A stretch of DNA of 64,000 nucleotides from Coniella vitis. Its lineage: Eukaryota; Ascomycota; Sordariomycetes; Diaporthales; Schizoparmaceae. The stretch is taken from contig WUJK01000002.1 of the NCBI GenBank assembly GCA_011317545.1, forward strand, positions 1,054,001 to 1,118,000, written 5' to 3'. Position numbers and translations under genes: made by a program. The stretch's first letter is position 1. Each line of letters starts with the position of its first letter. Under the pieces are notes generated by a model that was not told where the DNA came from, searched no databases, and worked only from the letters and a program-made list of their open reading frames with translations. Positions 10,147 to 21,615 of this stretch are shown here, one piece after another.

Positions 10147-11937
10147 ATGGTCTCCCAACCTGACCACTCCTCCCTTTCGGGCTCGGGTGCATCCTCTGGC
10201 TCGACCACGCTCCTAACTCTTCGCGGCGCTGCCAAGTCAGTCGTCGGCACCGCCTCCACGACCGGCCGCCATCGGGCCTCGTCACGCCGCGAACACCACG
10301 ATCGCCGACACTATAACCGATCCTACGCCGGCGGCGCCAGCGCCTATGTACCGCAAAATGAGTTTCCCTGGTTCAGCCATTCGGGTGACGTCGAGATCAT
10401 TGTCAAGGTTCCCAGCGGCCACGAGAACCGCTACCTGTTGCATCGGCACACGTTGACGCGGTGCAGCGGTTTCTTCGAAGCCAGCACCAGTGAGCCGTGG
10501 AGTCGCGCCAAGGAACTCCCGGCCCCGGCCCCTTCCACCACACCTGGCACGGAGTTGGCCAGGATAGGCGAAGACAGCCCCAGCACAACATCGAATGCCA
10601 TTGCGAGAATAGGCACTCCTCGAAAGCGATGGCGATACGAACTCGATTGCGGCTCAGGTGGGGACGATATACCAATGCTGGTGCAGAAGGAAGAGGGCGA
10701 GTCTGCTTCTGGCACGTCGCCGACGAGCCGTCTGGCCCGTCCATCCTCCATCTTTGGGAGCACGACGAGCAGCACGTTGACAGCGTCTGGTCAGCGCAAA
10801 CATGCAGACTCGCAGCCCTCTTCACGCGATTACTATCGCTCAAGCGCAAATCTTTCGCTCGCTGCACCCGGCCACAGCACAGGCTACAGCTACCCACCGT
10901 TACCGACGACCGCCGCCGCCGATCGACCGCCGCCGACGCAAAACGAACAGGACATGCTCAGAGACTACGACAACCTCTTTCGCATCATGTACAACCATCC
11001 CCCGATCCTCGACGGCATCAACATCGCCGACGCCTACGTACAGTGCAAGTCTTTGTTGACGCTTGCCGACCAGTACGACGCCTTCGTCGTTGTTGGGCCA
11101 CGCGTGGACCACCATCTGTTACAATTTCAAAGCCGGCTATGGAAGCAAATCGCAAAATACCCCATTAGCTATCTGCGTCTGGGCTACCTCGCGCGCAGCA
11201 AAGTCATTTTTCAAGAGGCTTTGATCCATGTGGTGGGACAGTGGCCCGCTGGCGAGAGGAGCCTGCGCAGTTCGATGCCCGAGGCCGTCATTGACCTCAT
11301 TGAAGACAAGGTTGACGAGTTGGAGGAGACAGTTGCAAGAGTGGAAGGGCGACTTTTCCGCTTGAACCTAACCACCCGGTCTGGTGAGAGAGTCACGCCC
11401 GCAACAAACTACCTGGACTGGCTCGCCGTGAGTCTATTTCGACAATGGCTGGCAGATCATACAGCTCCAGCTCCTCCGCCACCTCCCCCCACGACCGCGC
11501 GGGGTTCCGTGAGCGCCAATACAGGCCGCCAAAGGACTAATTCCCACCATAACAGCATTCATGCCAATTCGACTGCGCTCGTGCCTATCAACACAGCTGC
11601 CGCTACCTCCCCCACTACCGCTCTTGCCATACCGACCATTCCGCCACTCTCATCGCTTGGACGAACATATCGCACGCTTGGCCACCCTACTGGCGCCAGC
11701 TTTCTCGGCCACGACGAGTGCAAACGATTTCTCAAAATGTCGCCCGACATGTACAGTCGTGATAATCTGCGACGTTTTGAGAAGCGCATTGACGAGCTCA
11801 AGGCTCTGGCGCGCGAAGTCGTGCGACCCCTAATGGGCAGCGGCTTGGAACTTGATCTCACCGGCGGAAGTCGAGCTGCTGAAGCAATCGGGTATCTAAC
11901 ATGCACACGAGTGGATGACCGCGATCTGCCTTGGTAG
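10147..11937 (+). CDS. BTB/POZ-domain protein, 596 aa
   Basis: Single exon with start context CCGCCATGG. Residues 1-75 are Ser/Arg/His-rich and probably disordered. The BTB fold begins near residue 80 (GDVEIIVKVPSG), followed by LLHRHTLTRCSGFFEAS, the usual 'remembered partner surface' strand-helix of fungal BTB proteins. It seems to be resumed by RWRYELD near 160 and DIPMLVQKEE near 172. A second conserved block, DNLFRIMYNHPPILDGINI then DAYVQCKSLLTLADQYDAF (about 274-312), fits the C-terminal BTB/BACK-like helices. Two disordered Ser/Pro/Thr-rich insertions separate these parts, and Pro runs follow at 443-449. Family members often act as Cul3 adaptors or transcription cofactors; no partner is visible here. 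The domain call is good, the function unknown. Confidence 0.85.
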   Translation: MVSQPDHSSLSGSGASSGSTTLLTLRGAAKSVVGTASTTGRHRASSRREHHDRRHYNRSYAGGASAYVPQNEFPWFSHSGDVEIIVKVPSGHENRYLLHRHTLTRCSGFFEASTSEPWSRAKELPAPAPSTTPGTELARIGEDSPSTTSNAIARIGTPRKRWRYELDCGSGGDDIPMLVQKEEGESASGTSPTSRLARPSSIFGSTTSSTLTASGQRKHADSQPSSRDYYRSSANLSLAAPGHSTGYSYPPLPTTAAADRPPPTQNEQDMLRDYDNLFRIMYNHPPILDGINIADAYVQCKSLLTLADQYDAFVVVGPRVDHHLLQFQSRLWKQIAKYPISYLRLGYLARSKVIFQEALIHVVGQWPAGERSLRSSMPEAVIDLIEDKVDELEETVARVEGRLFRLNLTTRSGERVTPATNYLDWLAVSLFRQWLADHTAPAPPPPPPTTARGSVSANTGRQRTNSHHNSIHANSTALVPINTAAATSPTTALAIPTIPPLSSLGRTYRTLGHPTGASFLGHDECKRFLKMSPDMYSRDNLRRFEKRIDELKALAREVVRPLMGSGLELDLTGGSRAAEAIGYLTCTRVDDRDLPW

Positions 11938-12779
11938 TGAACAAAAAAAACAAGCCCTCCGAGGCAACCCAGGAACCCGAAGTCATGAAATGAGAGCGGA
12001 ACATGATATCGAAAGGAGACGGAAGGGGCGAGCAAATTTGATACCCATACAAACTATCACGAAGACCATGAAATACACGACAATATCGGAAAGGCAGAAA
12101 GAGGAGGGACTTGGGGGGATATGGATGGATGGCTTCTTCGTCTTATCTGTCCCTCCAGAGGCACATATTCGATGAGCTAATCTAATCAAGATGCAATCTT
12201 GCTATGAAGCAATGCAACTTGGGTAGTTCTTGGTTTATTCCTTGCATCTTTTATCTCTTCCTTTCGACACGTTTATGAAATATGATGAGGTGGAAGGGCG
12301 TGTACATGCTGAATAATGGGCTCATTCTCTTGTAACAAGTCAATGGAGGGCGCTCCCTGTGCACCTTGATTTCACCTGATTTTTTTCTTCCTTTTTTTTC
12401 TCCAACCGTATTATACCTAGGATACCCGTCCAGAATCTGAAGTTGTTCATACTTGTTTATTTTCCTCAACATTCAGCTAGCTTTTTTGTAAATGAATATG
12501 CGTGGTACTATTTGAATGGATTCTATTGGCTACTTCCAACATATGTGAAATACTTTGCGATGGTTTTCTTAGTATTACTTGCCCGCGGGGCTTTCAGCAT
12601 GGTTTGGACAAGCGTGACTCGTATGTATGTAGATACAAGCAGTAGGTGGCTGTGAGACACGAGAGGCTGTCGGTGGGTGGCTGTGCTACAGTTCTGCAAG
12701 GATATTGGAGTCACCATCGTCTGGTTGCAACCTTCCCATGGATGGCCAAGTGGTGGACATGTGCGCCTCTTCCTTTCCA
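11938..12779. other. Convergent 3' region between the BTB gene and gen1
   Basis: No gene seen. It holds the 3' ends of both flanking genes. Short T-runs near 12380-12400 and AT-rich patches around 12470-12560 could serve as polyadenylation signals, but none can be assigned with certainty. Confidence 0.6.
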
Positions 12780-15700
12780 TCAGCTCTCACCGGTAAGGTC
12801 CAAGATCGACACGTCGCTCTTCCTCCACATGAGCCGCCGATTATCATTCCAGGTACCAGCTGCTGTGGTCCTCCTCTGAGTGCAATGATGGTTCGACCCT
12901 TTTTTCTCTTCCCCCTGCTCTTGTAGGATGCTCGCAGATAATGCAATACCTCGCTTTTGCTCTTTCTCTCGCCTCTGCCGCTCCAGGTCTTCTCTCATCA
13001 TTCGGTCAGCTTCCTTCCTTGTGACTTGTCTACCGGTGAAGTATCCTGCTTTGACGTCACCGGTATAAATCGTTGTCGTCGGCGGCGGCGTCGTCAGCGA
13101 TGATGCGGCTAGGGATGATGATGTGCTTGTCCCTGTTGCCTTTCGATTCGAGAAAGAACAAGATGTGGTGTGTGGCGAGGGTGCCACAGCAGAAGGCAGA
13201 GGTGAGAAAGGAGACGGCGGAGAAGAGGAGCGTAATTCTATCGGTGACGAGTATTGGGTCCTCGATGGAGTGGAGAAAATAGGAGAATTGATGGCGGTGG
13301 TGGTGCTGTTTGTTGTAGATGCTGTTGTAAACTTGACGGATGAGGCGCAGCGCGATTGAGCAGTTGGTCTCATGGTTGCTGTTGCTTCGGCTGCGAATGG
13401 CGGTTGTGTTGTGCGATAATCTTTGGCCCGGTTGAGTGGCTTTCTCGAACCAAGGTCGCGAATATCCTCGAATTCCTCCTCGTCGTCGTCATCAGACAAT
13501 GTATTGAAAACTGAGGTGGACAATTTCGCGGCTGAACGTGATGACATGCCACTTCTGGTGGTAGTGATTTCCTTGGCAAGCCTGCCAAAATTCTTGATGG
13601 AATGCTGTGTGGATTTGTGTGGCGCTCCTTTGGTAGTCGCACGCGCTGAGGTTAATGACTTTGGCGTCCCTGTGATGTTTTTGTTGCCTTTTTTGGTGGA
13701 AGTTGTACTTGTACTGATGATAGAAGCAACATCAGCAGAAGTCATCACGGTGGTGGTCGCAGCACAAGATGCAGAGGAAGGTTTTTGCTCTCTTCGCTGA
13801 GGTCGTTTAGCGGGTGGGTTTGCCGAGTGTTCTCGAGACGATTGATCATGTTTCTGGGGACTGTTCAAGCTACTCGTTGCGCTTATATCTGTGCTACTTC
13901 TGAATGATGACGGCTCTGTATTTCGATTTTTGAGATATTCGGCCATTGCAATCATATCATCATCGTCATTCTCATCATCATCAAGTTCGAGAAGTGGAGG
14001 CACGAGCAATCGACGACGAGGTGTAGTGACTGGGGGGGACGGGGCGGGGGACGCAGTTCGAGGACTCGATGAAATGAGGATTGGGTCTCCGAGGCCGGTG
14101 TTTCTGCCTTTGTCCTCGGCGGTGCGTGTTGTTCTTGCTAGTTTTGGTGTGATTTGCGAATGTGCAATGGACCATGGATTTACTTCAACTGACAGTTGTT
14201 GCACTGGCGTCTGAACTTTGCTCCTAGATGCTCTTGTCTGTTTCTTTAGCGGAGACACGGGTATTTGCCTTGACGGTGGCCGTAGCTGAGGAACGGACAG
14301 GAAGGTCGAGCTCAGTATGTCTGTCTCCTTTGTCGGGCTTGCGCTGGTACCCGAGGCTTTGGTCACTTGGACATATTTGTCCAGAGATCCATGCGGCATG
14401 CTAGACGGCACCTTTGCTGTCCTAGTCGTCTTTGTCCGGGATTTTTGCTCTTTGATAAGCTCTTTCATCCTTTGATGAGCCTCCCAGTCCTCAACAGTAA
14501 GCGGAATGCCTAACTTAACAATCGTTTCCGGCACCCAACACAAATCAGGTTGAAGCGGATCGTACACTTTTCTTGCAATCGCCCTGGCACGGTTCTCTCC
14601 ATCCTCATTGTGGCCGTCCACCTCGTCATAGTGTTCATCGTCACTGTTAAGAGCCAGGCCAGACCGTCCGAATGTAGCCGCGGCGTCTTCGTCTGCCTCT
14701 TCTTCTTCGTCGAGATTGATGCCAACAACGCCGTTAGGGATGTACGATATGCGTAGTTCAGGCGTACCATCAGTGCTAAAGTGCAACCTGCGAAGGGAAA
14801 TGGCTTTGACCAGATGGCTTTCGAGCTCCTCTCTTGACTGCGAGTAGATACTGCGGTCACTCAAAGCCATAAGTGCACGAACCAACAGTCCAGGCGCGAG
14901 GATCTTGATGAATTTGAGGGCTCCTGGCTTGTAAGTCCAGTCAAATATCTCTGCTGTAAAACTACGCAGGCCAACGACATCAATCTCCCTTTTGGAAGGA
15001 AACCGTCGCTTCACCCTTTCAATAGTGACAGCGTCTGAGACGACTGGATGAGTGTAATATCTCAGGACCTCGAAGTCTGGAAATTTCTCGGGGATTTCCA
15101 GAGCTTTGTGTTTGACTCGAAAGAATTTACTTTCGTTCGTCCTCAGCTCCCTCATGAAGTCATCCCTCCAGTCTTGAAGCGCAGCCGTATCTGGCCGCTT
15201 GATGCGACACAGCCTGGTCCCAAAGCCAGCCTTGGCCGCCTCGCACGCAACTTTGACGCCACAGCCCGGTACGCCCTCGGGGATATAGTCACCCCCGCTC
15301 ATCAGTGCAACAAGCACAAGACCTTCACGGTCGAGGCCTGTTTCGCCCTGCCGCATCTCAGCGGCGTCGTAGACGGAGACGTGCGTCGGGGTCTGGGCAC
15401 CTTTGCGGCCTTCAGCGGACCAATTCCGCAGGGTACGTGTGCAGCCAAACATGATGGTGTCGACGTCCTCGCTCAAGACTGCATCAACAATGCCCTCTCG
15501 CTGAAGCAGGGCGCACTCGGCCTCGGCCTCGCCTGGGGCTTCGTGGATAGCGAAGCCGAACAAGCGCATGATTCGTTGGGCCATGGCCTTTGAGACGGTG
15601 TCGCCTGGTCCGTGAGACCGCTTATTCCGTTTGAAGGCAGGCTTGTTAGGCCCATCGAAGACAAAAATCGGGTCTATGTTGAGTGTGACAAGACGCACAA

Positions 15701-16081
15701 GGCGGTAGAAGAGGGTGCGAATAGCAGGACAGGAGCCGCCTTGCAAAGGAGAGGGTCAGTCTGCACGCTATACTAATCACAAGATAATGGCAGGTAGAAA
15801 GCTGTCGGGGAAACGATGCGGTCCTTACCTCGGGCGGCCTGTGCTTGGAAGGCCCATATCGCAAAGTCGACGGCGAGACGCAGTGGACGGCCAGTCTGTT
15901 CGAGGTGGTCTACGGCCAGCTTGCAAAGCGAGACCCGCTTGCCAGGACCGATTTCTTTGTATATGCTATCAAATGCAAATTAAGTCCGAATTAGCCGCAA
16001 GTCTTAACAGTTGGGCAAAGAAATGATGTATCGAGCACTGGGGCGCAGAATCGACAGGTGCACGCACCCTTTGATGCCCAT
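12780..16081 (-). CDS. gen1: GEN1/Yen1-type Holliday-junction resolvase (XPG/Rad2 family)
   Basis: Model, minus strand: exons 16081-16068 (14 nt), 15965-15829 and 15739-12780, 1036 aa. Introns are GTGCGT...GATAG and GTAAGG...GCAAG. XPG-N starts MGIKGIYKEIGPGKR; Asp38 in LAVDFAIW and Asp79 in FVFDGP are metal ligands. XPG-I has EAPGEAEAECALL (Glu121, Glu123) and SEDVDTIMFG (Asp142, Asp144). The helix-hairpin-helix contains MSGGDYIPEGVPGCG. A segment with LCWVPETIVKLGIPLTVEDW matches the chromodomain-like region of GEN1. The remaining C-terminal ~500 residues are Ser/Thr/Pro-rich and disordered, with basic patches. GEN1 makes symmetric nicks across Holliday junctions late in the cell cycle; in yeast Yen1, phosphorylation of such a tail controls activity. 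All expected acidic ligands are present, so the enzyme should be active. Confidence 0.93.
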
Positions 16082-16556
16082 CGCGGGTGAGTTGGCCGAA
16101 ACCAAATGACTGCGCCTGGATTCATGTCATGTTGGAGAGAATTCGTCGACTCTGAATCAGACTCAGATGACGTTCGAGTGTAAGAGTGTGGGAGTTGGCG
16201 AGCAGGATGTCATCGAGCACAAGATGGCAAGTTAGCCTTTTCCGGCCGGGCTGCAGGGATGTTGATGTACGTTGTTACCGCGGCAACCGGCGCCAAACAC
16301 GGGAGGTTCCTTCCCCGCCAACTTCGAGGTTGAGCCAGATAGTGTTGGTAGAGCTTTGGGACGCTGGCGTCTCAACGACATTTATACGTATCTGAATCTT
16401 ATCGCAGACTTGCTTGAAAATGCCGTGGTGGGCTTCTAAGGACTTCCACAACTGTCTTTGGGCAGTTGTCGACGACGAAGCACATGATACAACAACACGA
16501 AATTGGTGACATCGCTAACAGTCGAGCTCGCAAAACGTGGTATGCAGGTATTTTAT
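16082..16556. other. Spacer between the gen1 start and the TF stop
   Basis: No gene. It contains the gen1 promoter (minus) and the 3' end of the Zn2Cys6 gene. An ATGACGT sequence lies near 16166-16172, close to a bZIP half-site, but a single copy carries little weight. Confidence 0.6.
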
Positions 16557-18777
16557 TTAATGGAGGAACGTATCTGGCGCATCTAATTGCAAGTCGTGCA
16601 CCAGGTGCGCCCAATCGGGCCAGTCCATGTAGCCGTTAAGCCCGCCCGTATCCGTTGTCGAAGCCAGCCCGTCCATCGGCAGACTCGTGCCAGCCGTCAA
16701 GACTTGGCTTTGCCCTGGTCTGGGCTGAGCCTCTTGCTCGTTCTCCCCCATATGCGCAGGCCGACTCTTGAGCAGCTCGTCTCGGACTACCATTGCCTTT
16801 CTCCGCAGCTCTTCCAGGACCAGCAGCTTGGGCCAATAACCCATCACTGACTTGTCAGGCACCTCGTCGGCGAAGAAGCTCTCGACAGCTCCCCAGGCCC
16901 GCTCAACGTTGGGTCCTTCAGGCTTCAGGCACAAGTGCAGCAACACATACAGCGTGGTGTTATACTGCGGAAATGCCCTCCTTGTCCACCAAAACTGTGT
17001 CAACAAGCCGTCTTGAGTGCCCAACTTGGATTCAAGGATTTCTAACGCCTCAACTAGATTCTCCTCAGTGGCAAAATCCGATTCGAGACCAGCCCGCTGC
17101 TGCAGAAGCACCCACAGCAGACGCGTGACGAACGCCATCTTGCGTATTATAAACCGTGCACAATAGATCGTCAGGCGCTGCTGCGGTATAAGCGGGTTGC
17201 AATGCGCAAGCCACTGCTCAACTCGTTGATGGAGCTCCTCGATTGCCTTGGCTCGGCTTGCCTCGGTAGGAGGACACGATGCGGTCGAGGATGCAGCCAG
17301 ATTTGCCAATTTCTGCATTGTCTTGGAGTATTCGATCAATATGAGGGAAAACGTCATGGCTGTCCACCCTTCTCGCGCCTTGGGCATTTCGCTAAGCTCT
17401 GGTGTGAGATCAGTGTCGTGTATGTTTAGCGGGATGTTGACCTCGGTTGTCAGCAACGGGTTGTTTGTGTTCTCCAGGCCGTAGTCCTCCCCAGCGCGGC
17501 TGTCTCGGCTCAGGAGATGCCACCACAGACGTCGCCGGATCTCTGCATGATACGGAGACAGGCCGAGCCGCTTTCCGTCACGATGAAGACCTAAAGCTTG
17601 CGCTATCCGAAGGCTGAGGCCATTCAGGATCCACAGGCCTTTGCCACGATTGTGATATCGCAGTGCAGCCTACTCAAGACCATGTTAGAGAAACTCAAAG
17701 TTGAAAATCGCATGCCAAGTCGCCTGCCACACGTTCTATCACGCACCAGATATATTGCCAAAGCATGAAGACCTGCTACAGTGGGCCTTTCGAGAAAATT
17801 TCCGTGCGCAAAGGACTGTTCGAGCCCGAGCTTCAGTTGCAGAAGCATAGTGGTCTTGTCGCGTTCAAACAATAGAAGCGCTTCATTGGGGTTCAGCGTG
17901 ATTGTGGACGCATAATAAATAGCAAAGTTGAGGGCCAAATGCTCGTAGGAAGCTGTGGCAGGATCGTTGATAACCGAGTAGGCCGTCGCTTCGTCTGTGG
18001 GGATATGCAAAAGCTTCAAGCCAGCGCAAGGCTCTACCGAATCGACATATCTGCACCAGAGCCTCACAGCTTGGTCACTGGGAGGATGCAGGGTATGTGG
18101 TAGAATAGATGGAGAGGGAGGCGATATGACGCCCCGCGGATCATAAGGCGATGGCTCTGCTGGCTTGCTAGACGTCACCGACGGCGGAGTCAATATAGAC
18201 ACCATGTCTTGCTCCTACATTTTCGTTTTGTCAAAACCTGACTCTCATTTCAACCGAGTTTGCAGTGGTTCAATGCTCAGGAATGAATGCTGACTCTTCT
18301 AATAACCCTAGAAAGAAGAACTTCGTTGAAGTACTGGCTGGATGATCCCTTTTGCACAATAACATCCTCTTCTCTCTTCTTGGACGCACCACCATCTTGG
18401 CCCACATGGGAAAGATCCGATCCCGTCGCTGCTGTGCTTGGAGCGAGCGGGGCCGATGCGCCCCGTGCTTGCTCGGTCTTTCGAGCCGTTGCGAGGCTTC
18501 TCTCCAGCTCAGAGATGCGTGATGCCATGTCTGCGATAATGGTGCGCCTGGTGCGCCGGACCCGAGGCCCGGCGGCCGGGTACTCACAAGACTGGCCGGC
18601 CCTTCTGCACGCCGAACATTGCTCAGCCTTGTCGCACCGGATCTTCCTGCGCCTGCAGGCGTAGCAGGAGCGGGCCTGAAATGGAGTCGTGGAATGGGGG
18701 CTTGTTGCTGAAGTTGATTGATCTGCTGCTGGTGAAAGCCGGTGTATCGGGCTTGTTGACGTGGAATCCGAATCCAT
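16557..18777 (-). CDS. Zn2Cys6 fungal-specific transcription factor
   Basis: Model, minus strand: exons 18777-18295, 18214-17747 and 17669-16557, 687 aa. The first intron uses a weaker GTCAGC donor. The second has GTGCGT, CTAAC and TAG. The DNA-binding cluster is CYACRRRKIRC then DKAEQCSACRRAGQSC, spacing C-x2-C-x6-C-x5-C-x2-C-x6-C, with a basic linker RVRRTRR and a short coiled coil (ISELERSL). The middle homology region begins around residue 210 (CRYVDSVEPCAGLKLLHIPT) and includes RGKGLWILNGLSLRIAQALG and EIRRRLWWHLLSRD. These are nuclear regulators binding CGG-containing sites. The gene is divergent from an MFS carrier 486 bp away, which suggests local regulation. The ligand is unknown. 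The first intron donor is the least certain point. Confidence 0.9.
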
Positions 18778-19263
18778 CTTGCCAATCTGAATGGCTCTTA
18801 TTCTCCTGCAAAGCCAGCCTCTGAAGATACTTCTATGCCAAATAGCTGGCGCATGCATTAATCGGTACAGGGGATCATCTTCCCCAATACTACATAGTAT
18901 GTACAGCCGGAGAATGCTAGGCCCGCCGAAGCCTTACTCGTCAGCTTGTCAGCTTGTCAGCTTGTTTAAGCCCGCCTCATCTAAGCGGCACGGACTTAAA
19001 ATAACCTATTTTACGCCCGAGCCAGAGAGATCCAGATTTTGGTGCACGGCCTCAATTCCACGGCTTATAAGTCCGTCCCTGTCTCCAGATCCTAACCAAG
19101 AAGGAAGCAAAATATTGGCACTAGGCGAACCATTTCAGAGACATGGAATTTATACTCGTACAATGAATAAAAAGGGGGTGGCCACCACCTTTTTCTTTCG
19201 ATATGGCCGTCTCGATCTTGGCTCAAGTCCTTGTAAATTCTGTGTAAGCCATTCTCCGGCGAA
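18778..19263. promoter_or_regulatory. Divergent TF/MFS promoter
   Basis: This 486-bp region separates the two start codons. It holds one dispersed 9-mer (18891-18899), three exact tandem copies of TCAGCTTG (18941-18964), and a perfect 9-bp inverted repeat, ACGGACTTA at 18990-18998 with TAAGTCCGT at 19068-19076. The right arm overlaps a TTATAA sequence about 195 bp upstream of the MFS start, in a plausible TATA position. CGG half-sites in inverted arrangement are the typical targets of Zn2Cys6 dimers, so autoregulation and control of the carrier are plausible. This is inferred. Confidence 0.5.
18941..18964. repeat. Three tandem copies of the 8-mer TCAGCTTG
   Basis: Three exact head-to-tail copies in the TF/MFS intergenic region. 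This could be slippage or clustered binding sites. Confidence 0.8.
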
Positions 19264-20907
19264 ATGATGACCAACATGGCGGAAAAGGCGGTTGACTACG
19301 ACGATACCACGAGTGGAGCAGAATCAGGACTCGCGGATGAGATTCCGCCAAGCACATCCAACGGGTCCGAGCAGGACGCAGAGAAGGCAGCACCGCCTGC
19401 TGCGGCTTGGGGCGGCGATGTGCCGGATGGCGGATTGACGGCTTGGCTTGTCATTCTGGGCGCGTGGTGTATCTCCTTCTGCAGCTTTGGCTGGCTAAAC
19501 TGTACGTATAGCAATTGTGGTGATTTCTTTAGTCAAAGTCATGACGCTGGACGTTGGACAAACGTACTGACACCCCAATGCTAGCCGTGGGAACGTTTCA
19601 GGACTACTACGAGGACCACCTCCTCAGCGAGTACTCAGCGAGTACTATTGCCTGGATCCCATCGCTGCAGATTTTCTTCCTTATGGGCATGGTAATTTCT
19701 CTCTTTCTCTTTATTTTCCCTTCTTTTTCTTTCGTCGGCGATCCATCTGTATTAGCGGTTAAAAGACATGGCTCTGAATCAACCGTCATCACTGACGTGC
19801 CTCGACAGGGTCCATTTGTCGGTCTGATCTATGATCACAACGGCCCACGTGCGCTGCTCGCTGTCGGGAGCGTTTTGCACGTGTTTGGCATCATGATGAC
19901 CAGTCTGGCAACCGAATATTACCAGATCCTCCTGGCTCAGGGTATTTGTTCCGCACTTGGTGCTTCCTGTCTTTTCCAGCCATGTAAGTCACGGTCCTCT
20001 CATTCTAGCCTTGCCTTCGCTCTCCTACCTAACGATACGTGACTAACATCATCACCTCTTCTCTCGTCTAGCCGTGACATGCGCAGCTGGATGGTTCAGT
20101 AAGAAGCGCGGCGTAGCCTTTGGAATCCTGTTTACCGGCTCCAGTATGGGCGGTATCATTTTCCCTATCCTCGTCTCACGCCTCATTACCGAGATCGGTT
20201 TTCCTTGGGCCATGCGCACCTGCGGCTTCCTCATCCTCTTCCTGCTCATAATTGCCAACTTCACGGTGAAGGCCCGGCACCCGCCCACAACCAACCCTGT
20301 GACAGCTGCACAGCTTGCTAAGCCCCTCAAGGAACTCGACTTCCTCCTCGTCATGGCCGGCTTCTTTCTCTTCGCGTACGGCTTCTTTGTACCCCTTGAC
20401 TACCTGCCCTCGCAGGTCCTTAGCGCTGGTATGAGTTCTTCCCTCTCATCGTACATGTTGTCCATACTCAACGCCGGCTCGCTCTTTGGACGCCTGTTTG
20501 CCGGTATTTTTAGCGACAAATGGGGCAAGTACAATATTTACATTGTTGTATGTTTCTTGTCGGGCGTCTGGGTGTTCGCTCTGTGGCTTCCGGCCAAGAC
20601 GGACGGCATGTTCATTGCTTTCGCTGTGCTGTTTGGCTTCTTTTCCGGCGCCTACGTCTCGCTTATCACGCCCCTTGTCATGGTTATCTCGCCGTTCCAC
20701 GAGCTCGGCTTCCGTGTCGGTATTGTCATGCTTGCCTGCGCTGTGGCTGGTCTGACCGCAAACCCCATCAATGGTGCCATTCTAGCTAGTACAGGTGGTT
20801 GGATGGGTGTCAAGATCTGGTCGGGTGTGTTTTGTATTGCTGGTGCTGCCTCGACCTTGGTGGTGAGAGGCAGAAGGACTGGATGGAGTCTTGCTACTAT
20901 CTTTTAA
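19264..20907 (+). CDS. MFS carrier, monocarboxylate-transporter (MCT-like) type
   Basis: Model: exons 19264-19501, 19585-19691, 19809-19983 and 20072-20907, 451 aa. All donors start GTAA or GTAC and acceptors end in AG; frame is kept through every conserved block. The N-terminal ~58 residues are hydrophilic and acidic. The MCT-type signature PDGGLTAWLVILGAWC opens the first membrane helix. VGTFQDYYEDHLL and GPFVGLIYDHNGPRALL follow, the latter in the loop-2 position of the superfamily. FSKKRGVAFGILFTGSSMGG and FGRLFAGIFSDKWGKYN are further MCT-like landmarks. About 12 membrane helices are expected. Yeast Mch and Esbp6 belong to this family, whose fungal members carry carboxylates or secondary products across the plasma membrane; substrate cannot be told. 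The second ATG at 19267 is an equally possible start. Confidence 0.9.
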
Positions 20908-21615
20908 GAAGATGGGCACAATCTCCCATCTGTTCATTCTTTTTTCGCCGTAATCAGCGCAACGGAGGAGAGGGAGAAGAAAAACAACAAGAACGATAGA
21001 AGCTGAGTGCATTCTTCTGCACTGGGCTGATTTCCCAGGTCAACAAAGTGGGCGCAACGCATTGGGTCGGCATAGATTGGGACTTATACTTGGTTTAGAC
21101 AATACGGTTTGATGAGTTTGGTGTTATCTCGGCGCATTTGGATGGTGATTGATAGATACTCACCCCTCACTCTATTCCTGAGGAATGCAAACAATGATAT
21201 TCGATTTCACTGCACATATCATCTTGAGCAATCAATGGCAACACGAAAAAACGGTGATGCAAGTCGTTTGTCTGGTAGTATCGCGTGTAGGGTTAGGGCC
21301 AGGGTATGTTGCTGCTGCTTGGGCTATCCCGGTACCTGAGCCGTCTCCGTACTACCACTAGTACGCGGTACTATGGTACATAGTAAACCGCGCCGCAGCC
21401 TACTTGACTTCCAACACACAAACCCCGTCGCCGTAATTGACATCGTTCCGTCAGCACCTTCCCCCTGTACCCCAGCAAGAAGCTTCCAGCCTACGTAGTA
21501 GCAGAGACCTGGAACTACGAATGAAACCAGGACAACCCGGCGAAGCATCGACCAAGGTAAAAGGTCATTAGGTACTTGGGTACATCTGTGACTTCCACGT
21601 CAGGGAGCCTCAAAC
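20908..21615. other. Spacer between the MFS gene and arp10
   Basis: No gene. It contains the MFS 3' end and the arp10 promoter. A short imperfect hairpin, TACTATG then CATAGTA with a 3-nt loop, lies at 21369-21385 and includes one copy of the dispersed 9-mer. Confidence 0.6.
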
